Counted from the stretch's first letter, positions 9,193 through 17,770 are shown. The stretch: DNA of 64,000 nucleotides from Thermocatellispora tengchongensis (GCF_014202315.1 NZ_JACHGN010000037.1:1-64000), one strand, 5' to 3'. Translations and numbers: made by a program. The notes: generated by a model not told the origin, from the letters alone.

Positions 9193-11525
9193 GCGCGGAC
9201 GGCGCACCGCGGCGCGGCGCCATCGCACGCTGGGCCGGCGAGCTGGCGCTGGGGATGCGGCTGAGCGTGACCGGCGGCCGCTCGGGCCTGGCCCGGCTCG
9301 TGATGATCGGGCTCGGGGTGGGGCTGGGGGCGGCGATGCTGCTCATCGCCGCGAGCGTCCCGACCATGGTCGCGGCCTACGACACGCGGGCGGCGGCGCG
9401 GGACGTGGACTGGGGGGAGACGGTGCCCAGGGGCGGCGACACCCTGCTCATCGACAGGGCCGACACGCAGTACCGAGGCCGGGAGATCTACGGACGGCTG
9501 GTAGAGCCCGAGGGGGAGCGCGCCCCGCTGCCGCCGGGGGTGACCCGGTGGCCGGCCCCCGGCGAGATGGTGGTCTCGCCCGCCCTGGCCCGGCTGCTCG
9601 CCGGCGACGAGGGGGCGCTGCTGCGCGGCCGGTGGGACGCGCGCGTGGTCGGCACGATCGGCCCCGACGGGCTGGCCGGCCCCGGCGAGTACGCCTTCTA
9701 CCTGGGCACCGACCGGCTCGACGAGAGCTCCGCCACCCGGGTGCGGTCGTTCGGCAGGAACGACCTCGATGAGGGAGTGCCGCCGGTGCTGATGCTGCTG
9801 GGCGGGGTCGGCGTGGTCGTGCTGCTGCTGCCCGTGGCGATCTTCGTGACCACCGCGGTGCGCTTCGGCGGCGAGGCCCGTGACCGCCGGCTCGCCGCGC
9901 TGCGGCTGGTCGGCGCGGACGCCGCCATGACCCGGCGGATCGCCGCGGGGGAGAGCCTGGCCGGCGCGCTGCTGGGGCTGGCCGTCGGCGGGCTCCTCTA
10001 CCTCGCCGTGCGCCTGCCGGTCAACGGTCTGCTCCCGGCCGGCCTGACCTTCTACCCCGCCGACCTCCGGCCGGTCCCCGCCCTGGCGGTCCTGGTCGTC
10101 GCGCTGGTGCCGGTCGCGTCGGTCCTGGTCACGCTGTCCGCGCTGCGGCGGGTGGTGGTCGAACCGCTGGGCGTGGTCCGGCTCAGTGCCGACCGCCGCC
10201 GCAAGCTGTGGTGGCGGCTGATCCTCCCCGTGGCCGGGCTGGCCCTGCTGTACCCGTTGCGTTCCGGGCTTTCCGGGCAGGCGCAGGGCTTCGAGTTCCA
10301 GGTCATGGCCGGAGTGGCGGCCCTGCTGGCCGGTGTGGCCCTGTTGCTGCCCTGGGTGGTGGAGGCGGTGGTCCGGCGGCTGGGCGGCGGAGGCGTCGCC
10401 TGGCAACTGGCGGTACGCCGCCTGCAGTTGGACAGCGGCACCGCGGTACGGGTCGTGTCCGGCATCGCCGTGTCGGTCGCCGGCCTGATCGCGTTGCAGG
10501 GGCTGCTCGCCGCCGTCCAGACCCAGTACGCCGCGGAGAACCGGCGCCACACCGGCCGGTTCCAGGCCATGGTGTTCCCGACCTCCCGCCTCGGCGCGGA
10601 CTGGGCGACCGAGCTGAGGCGCTGGGAGACCGCGCTGAACAAGGCCCCGGGCGTGCGTGCCGCCGACGCCGTCACCTCCGTGGCGGCGACCCCCACCGGG
10701 GCCGCGCGGGACGAGTCCATCCGTGTGCTGGTGGGCGACTGCGCCGTGCTGCGGCAGAGGGCGCAGCTCGGCGCCTGCGCCGACGGTGACGCGTTCGTCG
10801 TCGCCTCGCCGGAGGCGCCACCCCGCCCCGGCACCACCTACACCCTCGGCGACGCCACCGAGACGACGGCGAAACCGCGGCCCCGGTGGAGCCTGCCCGC
10901 CTCCGCCCGCACCGTCCAGCCGCACCCCGGCGACCCCCTCTCGGCCGATACGGCCATCCTGGTCACGCCCGCGGCGCTGGGCGGCAGCCGGCCCACCCCG
11001 TCCGGCGTCACGCACTACGTCGCCTTGGACCCCGCCGACCCCGACGCCCTCGACCGGCTCCGCAACGCCGCCGCCCGGGTGGACCCGGCCGCTCACGTCC
11101 AGTTGATCGAGTTGCGGACCTTCGACGGCACCCTGCTGACCATCAGGCAGGGGCTCCTCGTCGGCACCACCGCGCTGCTGCTGCTCATCGGCGCCAGCCT
11201 GCTGGTCAACGTCGCCGAGCAGCTCCGCGAACGGCGCCGGCTGCTCGCCGTCCTCGTCGCCTTCGGCACCCGCCGCAAGACGCTGGGCGGATCGGTCCTC
11301 TTCCAGATCGCCATCCCCGTCATGCTCGGCCTCGTCCTGGCCGTCCTGACCGGCACCGGCCTGTCGGCGATCCTGCAGGCCGCCGCCGACGCCCCGGTGC
11401 GGTTCGACTGGCTCGGCATCGGCGCCACCTCGGGCGCCGCCGCCCTGGTCGTGCTGCTGAGCACCGCGGCCAGCCTGCCCCTGCTGTGGCGGCTGGCCAA
11501 GCCGGGCGGACTGCGCAGCGAGTAG
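9189..11525 (+). CDS. FtsX-like ABC transporter permease
   Basis: A 778-residue membrane protein whose ATG (9189) overlaps the ATPase stop. It has an N-terminal membrane segment (VMIGLGVGLGAAMLLIAASVP), a first extracytoplasmic region of about 140 residues, then FtsX-type membrane triplets around residues 200-380 (PVLMLLGGVGVVVLLLPVAIFV; SLAGALLGLAVGGLLYLAV; LAVLVVALVPVASVLVTL). A second extracytoplasmic region follows about residues 450-640, and a C-terminal FtsX domain with three membrane helices ends at residue 770. With the ATPase it forms a MacB/BceAB-like mechanotransmission or efflux system. Substrate unknown; the PadR regulator suggests induction by a drug, lipid or peptide. Confidence 0.88.
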   Translation: MSADGAPRRGAIARWAGELALGMRLSVTGGRSGLARLVMIGLGVGLGAAMLLIAASVPTMVAAYDTRAAARDVDWGETVPRGGDTLLIDRADTQYRGREIYGRLVEPEGERAPLPPGVTRWPAPGEMVVSPALARLLAGDEGALLRGRWDARVVGTIGPDGLAGPGEYAFYLGTDRLDESSATRVRSFGRNDLDEGVPPVLMLLGGVGVVVLLLPVAIFVTTAVRFGGEARDRRLAALRLVGADAAMTRRIAAGESLAGALLGLAVGGLLYLAVRLPVNGLLPAGLTFYPADLRPVPALAVLVVALVPVASVLVTLSALRRVVVEPLGVVRLSADRRRKLWWRLILPVAGLALLYPLRSGLSGQAQGFEFQVMAGVAALLAGVALLLPWVVEAVVRRLGGGGVAWQLAVRRLQLDSGTAVRVVSGIAVSVAGLIALQGLLAAVQTQYAAENRRHTGRFQAMVFPTSRLGADWATELRRWETALNKAPGVRAADAVTSVAATPTGAARDESIRVLVGDCAVLRQRAQLGACADGDAFVVASPEAPPRPGTTYTLGDATETTAKPRPRWSLPASARTVQPHPGDPLSADTAILVTPAALGGSRPTPSGVTHYVALDPADPDALDRLRNAAARVDPAAHVQLIELRTFDGTLLTIRQGLLVGTTALLLLIGASLLVNVAEQLRERRRLLAVLVAFGTRRKTLGGSVLFQIAIPVMLGLVLAVLTGTGLSAILQAAADAPVRFDWLGIGATSGAAALVVLLSTAASLPLLWRLAKPGGLRSE

Positions 11526-11538
11526 AGACCGCGCACTG

Positions 11539-11576
11539 TCACAAGCCGTAGTCGAGCAACTACACTCGGCTTGTGA
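11539..11576. promoter_or_regulatory. Large inverted repeat between FtsX and LuxR genes
   Basis: TCACAAGCCG (11539-11548) pairs with CGGCTTGTGA (11567-11576), and inside it TAGT can pair with ACTA, so the RNA would form a long nested hairpin just 14 bp after the FtsX stop. The loop-side hexamer TACACT (11561-11566) also fits a -10 box for the LuxR gene at 11599. It may therefore be a terminator for the ABC operon, an operator over the LuxR promoter, or both. Confidence 0.55.
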
Positions 11577-11598
11577 GCCCTCCCTGTGCTGTGCCGAC

Positions 11599-12648
11599 AT
11601 GGGCGGCCTGACCGCACGCCCGGACCGGGTGGTCCACGAGCTGCGCACGCTGATGGATCAGGGCATCGCCGGCGAGCACCTCGGCGCCGCGATCTCCGCG
11701 GCCATCGCCCCCTGGATACCTCACGACGCGCTGCGCCTGGTCGGCACCAGCCCGGCGACCGGGCTCGGGCAGGGCTCGTTCAGCTTCTGGCACCGGTACG
11801 AACGCGACCTCGCCGCGGCCCTGCTCGCGCACCGCCACACCCACGGCGATCCCCACCGGCCCTCGTCCCTGGTGCGGCGGCAGGTGCCGGTCGCCGTGGC
11901 CGGCGCCGACGAGAGGACGCGGCGGACGTTCGCGGCCTGCGGCGCCTCCTGCGAGCTGCGGCTGCTCCTGCGCGACCGCCGCGGCGTGTGGGGCCTGCTC
12001 GGGCTGGTACGCGCCCGCGACGCCCGTCCGTTCACCGGCGAGGACCTGCGCAGGGCGGCGTTGCTCGGCCCGGCGCTGATGACGGCGTTGCGCCGGTACG
12101 TCACCGCGGGCCCGCTGGCTCCCACCATGGCCGCGCTGCCCGCCGGGGTGATCGTCGTCGGCGCCGACCGCGCGATCCGTGCCGTGACGCCGCAGGCGCA
12201 GGCGTGGCTCGACCGGCTGCGGTGCGGCGATCGGCACGGCGTGCACGCCTGGCTGGCCGACATGTTCGTGACGGCCCTGGCGATGGACGCCGGCGAGCAC
12301 GTCCGCGGTCCGGACGGCGCCCGGCCGATCATCTGCGCCCCGGCGGCCCGCTACGGCCGCTGGCTCGCCGTCGAGGGCCAGGCCCTGGACGAGGAGGGCA
12401 CGGGGGACGTGGCCGTGGTCATCCAGTCGGCCGCGGGCGGACTGATGCTGCCCTCGTTCTGCGACTGGTACGCGATCACCCCGCGCGAGAGGCGCGTACT
12501 GGAGCTGCTGTGCCGGGGAGCCGCGCCCAAGCAGATCGCGCGGCTGCTCGACCTGTCCGCGCACACCGTGAACGACCACCTGAAAGCGGTGTTCCGCAAG
12601 ACCGGCGCGGCCGGCAGGGACGAGCTCATGGCCGCGTTCACCACCTGA
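11599..12648 (+). CDS. LuxR-type (GerE HTH) transcriptional regulator
   Basis: A 349-residue regulator. The C-terminal 60 residues are a clear LuxR/GerE helix-turn-helix: YAITPRERRVLELLCRGAAPKQIARLLDLSAHTVNDHLKAVFRKTGAAGRDELMAAF. The N-terminal 280 residues have no receiver-type phosphoacceptor; they look like a GAF/PAS-like sensory region (LPAGVIVVGADRAIRAVTPQAQAWLDRL near residue 180 is PAS-like). It therefore probably senses a ligand rather than a kinase signal. No ribosome site precedes ATG 11599, but the TACACT box would give a leader of about 25 nt. Targets are unknown; the flanking ABC operon and crystallin gene are candidates. Confidence 0.85.
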   Translation: MGGLTARPDRVVHELRTLMDQGIAGEHLGAAISAAIAPWIPHDALRLVGTSPATGLGQGSFSFWHRYERDLAAALLAHRHTHGDPHRPSSLVRRQVPVAVAGADERTRRTFAACGASCELRLLLRDRRGVWGLLGLVRARDARPFTGEDLRRAALLGPALMTALRRYVTAGPLAPTMAALPAGVIVVGADRAIRAVTPQAQAWLDRLRCGDRHGVHAWLADMFVTALAMDAGEHVRGPDGARPIICAPAARYGRWLAVEGQALDEEGTGDVAVVIQSAAGGLMLPSFCDWYAITPRERRVLELLCRGAAPKQIARLLDLSAHTVNDHLKAVFRKTGAAGRDELMAAFTT

Positions 12649-12653
12649 GGCGC

Positions 12654-12675
12654 CATCCCCAACACTGGGGGGATG
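12654..12675 (+). terminator. Hairpin after LuxR-type gene
   Basis: CATCCCC (12654-12660) pairs with GGGGATG (12669-12675) across an 8-base loop, 5 bases after the stop of the LuxR-type gene. No U-tract follows. A second smaller dyad CCCCC/GGGGG (12691-12708) lies in the leader of the next gene. Confidence 0.45.
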
Positions 12676-12737
12676 TCCGGGTCGCCGCCTCCCCCGACGA
12701 TAAGGGGGTTCCCACCACTCACAGGGGAGGCGATCCC

Positions 12738-13469
12738 GTGACAAGCATCTCAACCCCCGCCCGCCGCCAGGTCGAGCGTTTCCTGGAGTTCTCCGATCAC
12801 GTCGGGGGCCTGACCGAGGCCGACGTGCTGGCGCTGCTGCGCGATCAGGGCATCACCACGCTGGAGGCACTCGTCAGCAGGGCGGTCGGCGCGCCCCGCT
12901 CCGCCGCGCCCGTCAGGCCGGACGCCGCCCAGGCGCTGAGCGGGTTCAGGGCCGCCCCCGCGCAGCCCGTCACCCACCCGGCGCCCGCCATGGCGGTGGT
13001 CGTGGACGGTGTCGAGCACGATCCCCGCGACCTGTCGCGGTTCGACGGCCGTCCGCTGACCTACATCTACGGCACCGAGCGCCTGGCCGCGCTGACCGAC
13101 GACAGCGCGCTCAACGGCGCGCTGTGGGCGGCCTCGCACCTGCGCGGAGCCGGGGCGGAGCGTGACCCCCGCCCTCCCACACAGGGCGAGGTGCAGATGT
13201 TCGAGCACGTTGACTACGCCGGCGACTGGTTCTGGTGCCCGGCCCGCGCGGCGTACAACGACCTGACCAACGTCTACCACGGCCCGCTCCACCTGCACGA
13301 CTGGAACGACACCATCAGCTCCATGGGCGGCACGAACTGCGCCGTCCGCTACTACGAGCACATCAACTTCGGCGGCAGCTCCCTGCTCGTCCCGGCCTTC
13401 ACCGACGTCCCCACCCTCGTCCCCAGCGGGTGGAACGACCGGATCTCCTCCGTCTGGAACCTCGGCTGA
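12738..13469 (+). CDS. Beta/gamma-crystallin domain protein
   Basis: A 243-residue protein from GTG 12738, which has AGGGGAGG 7 bases upstream. Residues 1-140 are an uncharacterised, partly helical and Ala/Pro-rich segment without a signal peptide. The C-terminal 90 residues form a double Greek-key beta/gamma-crystallin: VQMFEHVDYAGDWFWCP and VRYYEHINFGGSSLLVP are the paired Y/F-E-x-x-x-F/Y-x-G-x motifs. WNDTISSM and WNDRISSV are the two N/D-N/D-x-x-S/T-S calcium-clamp motifs. Both clamps look intact, so a Ca2+-binding crystallin is predicted from sequence; peptidase-inhibitor I36 proteins share the same fold and are the alternative label. Role (stress, dormancy, calcium buffering) is unknown. 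Confidence 0.82.
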   Translation: MTSISTPARRQVERFLEFSDHVGGLTEADVLALLRDQGITTLEALVSRAVGAPRSAAPVRPDAAQALSGFRAAPAQPVTHPAPAMAVVVDGVEHDPRDLSRFDGRPLTYIYGTERLAALTDDSALNGALWAASHLRGAGAERDPRPPTQGEVQMFEHVDYAGDWFWCPARAAYNDLTNVYHGPLHLHDWNDTISSMGGTNCAVRYYEHINFGGSSLLVPAFTDVPTLVPSGWNDRISSVWNLG

Positions 13470-13602
13470 CCCGCACCCCACCGCCCTAGGCGGAGGACCG
13501 GGCCGGTTCAGGGCCTGACCGCGCCGCGGGAGCAGGACGGCACCCCGCCTGCCCGCGGCCGGTCGGGCCCGCCCCGACCCGGCTGATTTGATGGCCACCT
13601 AA

Positions 13603-13664
13603 TTTGACAAACCTCTAAGCAGTGCGGCACTCTCCTGATGACGCTGATTCGACATGCTTCTAAG
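13603..13664 (+). promoter_or_regulatory. Two ArsR-type operator copies upstream of flavoprotein gene
   Basis: TTTGACAAACCTCTAAG (13603-13619) and TTCGACATGCTTCTAAG (13648-13664) are direct copies 45 bp apart; similarity extends four bases further (CAG after both). The first contains TTGACA (13604-13609), a consensus -35 hexamer, so a bound repressor would block the promoter. The same motif occurs inverted before arsR (15119-15135). Consensus: TTYGACAnnCnTCTAAR. Confidence 0.65.
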
Positions 13665-13696
13665 CAGGCGTGGGCGCGACGAGGAGAGATGTGATC

Positions 13697-15082
13697 ATGA
13701 GCGGATGCTGCGGTCCCGTGACCGCCGAGATCGAGCGGTTCGGTCAGGGCACGGCGGGACTGCCCGTCGTGGTGATCGGCGCCGGGCCGGTGGGACTGGC
13801 CGCCGCCGCGCACCTCGCCGAGCGCGGCCTGGACTTCCTGGTCCTCGAAGCCGGAGAGCAGGCCGGCGCGTCGGTCGCGCAGTGGGGCCACGTACGGGTG
13901 TTCAGCCCCTGGAAGTACGACATCGACGCCGCCGCCCGCCGCCTGCTGGAGGCCGCCGGGTGGACCGCGCCCGACCCCGAGTGGCTGCCCACCGGCGCCG
14001 AGCTGATCCGCGACTACCTCGCCCCCCTGGCCGCGCTGTTCGGCGAGCGGGTACGCACCCGCGCCCGGGTGAGCGCGATCAGCCGCCTCGGCTACGACCG
14101 CGTCCGCACCGCCGGCCGCGAGGACGCTTCGTTCCTGATCCGCCTGGAGAGCGGCGAGGAGATCCGGGCCCGCGCGGTCATCGACGCCTCCGGAACCTGG
14201 AGCACCCCCAACGTCCTGGGGGCCAGCGGGCTGCCCGCGCACGGCGAGGCCGAGGCCGCCCCGCTCATCGACCACGCGCTGCCGGACGTGCTGGGCGCGG
14301 ACCGGGCGGCGTACGACAGCGGCCACACCCTCGTGGTCGGCGCCGGTCATTCGGCCGCCACCACGATCATCGCCCTGGCTCAGTTGCCCGAGGCCGAGAT
14401 CACCTGGGCGATCCGGGCGGGCAGCGCCGCGCGCGCGTACGGCGGGGGAGAGGCCGACGCGCTGCCCGCGCGCGGCGCGCTCGGCACCCGCCTGCACCAG
14501 CTCGTCACCTCGGGCCGGGTCCGGCTGCTGACCGGCTTCTTCACCCACGCCGTCGAGCGGGACGGCGCGCGGGTGCGGGTGGTCGGCCGCGACCCCTCCG
14601 GCGCCGAGCAGGCCGTGACCGCCGACCGGATCGTGGCCGCCACCGGCTACCGGCCCGACCACGCCATCGCCGCCGAACTGCGCCTGGACCTGGACCCGGT
14701 CCTCGGCTCCACCCGCGCGCTGGCCCCGCTGATCGACCCCAACCAGCATTCCTGCGGCACAGTCCCGCCGCACGGGGTGGACGAGCTGGCCCACCCCGAG
14801 CCCGGCTACTACGCCATCGGCGTCAAGTCCTACGGCCGCGCGCCCACGTTCCTGCTGGCCACCGGCTACGAGCAGGCCCGTTCGGTGGTGGCGGCCCTGG
14901 CCGGCGACTGGGAGGCCGCCCGCGACGTGCGTCTCGAACTGCCGGAGACCGGCGTGTGCTCCTCCTCCCTCGCCGAGGCCCAGGAACGGCGGGTCGGCCT
15001 GGCCACCGGGATCGGCGGCGGCCTGCTGTCGGCCCCGCTCGCGACCGTCTCCGCCTCCGAGGGCGGCGGCTGCTGCGGCTGA
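13697..15082 (+). CDS. Arsenic-associated flavin-dependent oxidoreductase (ArsO-like)
   Basis: About 461 residues from ATG 13697 (GAGGAGA 10 bases upstream; GTG 13691 is possible). An N-terminal FAD-binding Rossmann motif is seen in VVVIGAGPVGLAAAAHL followed by FLVLEAGEQAG; a second dinucleotide motif, LVVGAGHSAATTI, lies near residue 215 and the GG-doublet ATGYRPDH near residue 315. This is the layout of flavin monooxygenase/thioredoxin-reductase-like enzymes named ArsO in streptomycete arsenic islands. Cys-Cys pairs mark both ends (MSGCCG and GGGCCG), which may bind arsenite or another soft metal (inference). ArsR follows 77 bp downstream with the same operator. No arsB, arsC or acr3 is nearby, so the pair is an incomplete arsenic cassette. 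Confidence 0.78.
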   Translation: MSGCCGPVTAEIERFGQGTAGLPVVVIGAGPVGLAAAAHLAERGLDFLVLEAGEQAGASVAQWGHVRVFSPWKYDIDAAARRLLEAAGWTAPDPEWLPTGAELIRDYLAPLAALFGERVRTRARVSAISRLGYDRVRTAGREDASFLIRLESGEEIRARAVIDASGTWSTPNVLGASGLPAHGEAEAAPLIDHALPDVLGADRAAYDSGHTLVVGAGHSAATTIIALAQLPEAEITWAIRAGSAARAYGGGEADALPARGALGTRLHQLVTSGRVRLLTGFFTHAVERDGARVRVVGRDPSGAEQAVTADRIVAATGYRPDHAIAAELRLDLDPVLGSTRALAPLIDPNQHSCGTVPPHGVDELAHPEPGYYAIGVKSYGRAPTFLLATGYEQARSVVAALAGDWEAARDVRLELPETGVCSSSLAEAQERRVGLATGIGGGLLSAPLATVSASEGGGCCG

Positions 15083-15113
15083 GCGGCGTTCGCGCCGGCC
15101 GCCCATCACCGCC

Positions 15114-15135
15114 TATCATTTAGACGGCTGTCGAA
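15114..15135 (+). promoter_or_regulatory. arsR promoter with inverted third operator copy
   Basis: The reverse complement of 15119-15135 reads TTCGACAGCCGTCTAAA, matching the two operators before the flavoprotein gene. TATCAT (15114-15119) is a plausible -10 box abutting it. The arrangement implies that ArsR controls both its own gene and the upstream flavoprotein gene. Confidence 0.6.
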
Positions 15136-15159
15136 GCAGTCGCGGATTGAGGGGGTGCG

Positions 15160-15525
15160 GTGGTGGCGACGGCGGTGCCCGTGGTGACCGATGGTCCGTG
15201 CTGCGCGCCGATCGCGCGCGAGCCGCTTGGTGAGGCCGACGCGGCCGAGCTGGCGACACTGCTGAAGGCGGTGGCCGATCCGGTGCGGCTGCGTCTGCTG
15301 TCGATGATCGGCAGCCACGCCGGCGGCGAGGCGTGCGTGTGCGACCTGACCGACGCCTTCGACCTGACCGCGCCGACCATCTCCCACCACCTCAAGGTGC
15401 TGCGCACCGCCGGGCTGATTGACGGCGAGCGGCGCGGCACCTGGGTGTACTACCGGATCATCCCGAAGCAGGTGGCCCGGCTCGGCGCGCTGTTCACCCC
15501 GCTCGCCGAACCGGTCTCCGCATGA
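15160..15525 (+). CDS. arsR: ArsR family arsenic-responsive repressor
   Basis: A 121-residue winged-helix repressor. The core is LLKAVADPVRLRLLSMIGSHAGGEACVCDLTDAFDLTAPTISHHLKVLRTAGLIDGERRGTWVYYRI, here summarised by its key parts: the arsenite-binding Cys-Val-Cys-Asp-Leu box at the start of the recognition helix region, and the DNA-reading TISHHLKVLR helix. A further Cys pair (GPCCAP) lies at the N-terminus. Arsenite or antimonite binding to the Cys residues releases DNA in this family. Start GTG 15160 follows GAGGGGG; adjacent GTG 15163 is possible. Three matching operators support auto- and cross-regulation with the flavoprotein gene. The gene is convergent with the kinase-cellulase gene; a short CCGCG/CGCGG hairpin lies between (15543-15559). 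Confidence 0.9.
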   Translation: MVATAVPVVTDGPCCAPIAREPLGEADAAELATLLKAVADPVRLRLLSMIGSHAGGEACVCDLTDAFDLTAPTISHHLKVLRTAGLIDGERRGTWVYYRIIPKQVARLGALFTPLAEPVSA

Positions 15526-15565
15526 GCTCATCGCCCGTCGTCCCGCGGCCGGTGCGCGGCGGCCC

Positions 15566-17674
15566 TCAGCGGAGCGGCGGGTTGGCCAGCCTGGCCCGCT
15601 CCAGGGCCATTTCCGGCCAGAACCGCCCGCCGTACGGGATCACCTTGCCGTAGACCGGGTCCTCCGGGCCGTCGGTGCCGCGGGTGCACGCCCCGTTGGA
15701 GCGGCCGGGCTCGAAGATCCACAGGTAGGCGTCCACCAACTCGTCACCGGTCTCCGTCGTCGGCCGGAGGCCGACACCGCGCCCCGGCGGGTTGCACCAT
15801 GTCTCCGGCTCCGGGTAGGTCTTGTCCGGCACCCACTCGCCCCGTCCGTTACGGCTGGTGTCGATGACGAAGTGCGGCAGCGCGGACGGGTCGCCCGGCA
15901 CCGCCGCGATCTCGGTGCCGGGGCAGTCCCCGGTCCCCTTCACGAACTGGAAGCGGATGCACCTGGCCAGCCGGTTGCCGTAGCGGACGAGGCCGTCGGT
16001 GGGCTGGTAGTTGCTGGCGTTGAGGAAGAAGCCGTCCGCCTCGTCGATTCTCGCCTGAATGAGCCGGCGGCTCATCTCGCTCGGCTCCGGCCAGCTCTCG
16101 AAGCTGCCGTCGAGGTAGACGGCGGTGTGAGAGAGCTCGCCGAATTCCCGGACGGCGAAGGCGAGGTTCTGGAATCGCTCCCGCTGGGCCTTCGCATCCC
16201 CTTTCTCACACTCGTTGGTAGCGGGAAGCTTCACCAGGCTGTTGGGCTCCAGGATCACCACCGCACGTGCGTCGCCGATCTCCGCGGCGATGCCGCTGAT
16301 CCAGGAACGGTAGGCGGAGCCGCTTTGGGTTCCGTGCTCGTGGCAGTCGCGCAGAGGGATGCCGGCGGTGACGAAGACCGGGACCGAGCCGGTCTTCGCG
16401 GCGCCCTTCAGGGTCGCGGCGACCGTGCGGCGGGCCACCGCGCCGGAGCCCTCCAGCCAGACCGACTGGGGGACCTTCGCGAGCGCTCTCAGCAGCGCCG
16501 CGTCCTCCGTGCGTCCGATCGCGGTCTTGAGTTCCACCTCCCGGGAGAGGTCGCCGTTGGGAGGGGTGAACAGCCGGACGTCGTCGTCATCGAGGGGGTT
16601 GGGCCCGGACGCGCTCAACGGCCGCCTTCCGGTCGGCGGAGACGGCGGGGTCGTGGCGGGGCCGCTCTCCTGGCCCTTCGCCGCCGTGGCCGGTCGCGTC
16701 CCGGCGGCGGAGGATGACGCGGGTCCCCCGAGGACATCGGACTGCGCCGCCACGACGATCGCCGCCGCGAGCGCGCAGGCCGCCGTCGCCACGCCCACTC
16801 CGGTCCACAGCCGCCCGCGTCCGGATCCCGTGGCGACCCGCCCCAGCGTGGTCTCACCCTTCGGGACGGACGAGCCCGCGGGTCCGGCGCTGAGCGCGTC
16901 CAGCAGGTCCTGCGGCGTGGGGCGGTCGGCGGGGTCCTTGGCGAGGGCGGCCCGGACGAGGGGAAGGAGGGGGCCGCCGAGCCCGGACAGCTCCGGTTCG
17001 TCGTGGATGACCTGGTAGAGGACCGAGGCCGTGGCCCCGCCGCCGAAGGGAGGGCGCCCGCCGGCCGCGAAGGCCATCACGCCGCCCCAGGCGAACACGT
17101 CGCAGGCCGGGCTGATCGGCACGCCTCGCAACTGTTCGGGCGCCATGAACGAAGGCGTGCCCACGACACCGCTGGAATGCGTGTGGCCCTCGATCAGGTG
17201 CGCCACGCCGAAGTCGATGACCTTCGGGCCCACGGGGGAGAGCAGCACGTTCGACGGCTTCAGGTCACGGTGGATGATCTGCGCGCCGTGGATGGCCCGC
17301 AGGGCGACCGCGATGCCGACCGCGAGCGCGTCGAGGCTGGAACCGGTCAGCGGGCCGCCGGACTTGACGGCCTGATCCAGGCTCGGCCCGGACACGAACT
17401 CCGTCACCATGTACGCCAGGTTTCCGTCCACATCGGCGTCGAGCACCGGGGCGGTGCAGAAGCGGGCGACCCGCTGGGCGGCGGCGACCTCACGGCGGAA
17501 ACGGCGGCGGAAATCGGGATCGCTGGAGAGATGCCCGTGGATCACCTTGAGCGCCACCCGGGTATCGCCCGCCGTCTTGGCGAGATAGACCACGCCCATC
17601 CCGCCCTGGCCGAGCCTGCCGAGGAGGACGTACGGCCCCACCCGGCGCGGATCGTTGTCCTGCAGCGCGTCCAT
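15566..17674 (-). CDS. Membrane Ser/Thr protein kinase fused to GH6 cellulase domain
   Basis: A 702-residue protein from ATG 17674, preceded by AGGAGGG. Residues 12-265 are a Hanks-type kinase: Gly loop GRLGQGGMGVVY, Lys43 in VALKVI, catalytic HRDLKPSN (135-142), DFG (154-156) and APE (178-180), all intact. A membrane segment spans about 291-311, then a Ser/Thr/Pro linker to about 350. Residues about 385-700 are a glycoside hydrolase family 6 domain: IPLRDC with the catalytic acid Asp443, SAYRSWISGIAAEI, VVILEP, NASNYQ, VIDTSRNG (Asp605), TWCNPPGRGVG and DAYLWIFEPGRSNGAC. In GH6 the EPD motif is usual; here it is EPN (Asn478), which may weaken catalysis. By topology the kinase is cytoplasmic and the GH6 domain extracellular, suggesting a beta-glucan sensor (inference). 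Confidence 0.9.
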   Translation of the reverse strand: MDALQDNDPRRVGPYVLLGRLGQGGMGVVYLAKTAGDTRVALKVIHGHLSSDPDFRRRFRREVAAAQRVARFCTAPVLDADVDGNLAYMVTEFVSGPSLDQAVKSGGPLTGSSLDALAVGIAVALRAIHGAQIIHRDLKPSNVLLSPVGPKVIDFGVAHLIEGHTHSSGVVGTPSFMAPEQLRGVPISPACDVFAWGGVMAFAAGGRPPFGGGATASVLYQVIHDEPELSGLGGPLLPLVRAALAKDPADRPTPQDLLDALSAGPAGSSVPKGETTLGRVATGSGRGRLWTGVGVATAACALAAAIVVAAQSDVLGGPASSSAAGTRPATAAKGQESGPATTPPSPPTGRRPLSASGPNPLDDDDVRLFTPPNGDLSREVELKTAIGRTEDAALLRALAKVPQSVWLEGSGAVARRTVAATLKGAAKTGSVPVFVTAGIPLRDCHEHGTQSGSAYRSWISGIAAEIGDARAVVILEPNSLVKLPATNECEKGDAKAQRERFQNLAFAVREFGELSHTAVYLDGSFESWPEPSEMSRRLIQARIDEADGFFLNASNYQPTDGLVRYGNRLARCIRFQFVKGTGDCPGTEIAAVPGDPSALPHFVIDTSRNGRGEWVPDKTYPEPETWCNPPGRGVGLRPTTETGDELVDAYLWIFEPGRSNGACTRGTDGPEDPVYGKVIPYGGRFWPEMALERARLANPPLR

Positions 17675-17770
17675 CGCCCTCCTGCCTGAATGCGCGTGCG
17701 CTCAATCATGTCAAACGATCAAAGCGATTCCCAGCGCGATTATCGGCGCCCTTTCAAGCGTTTTCCGGGG

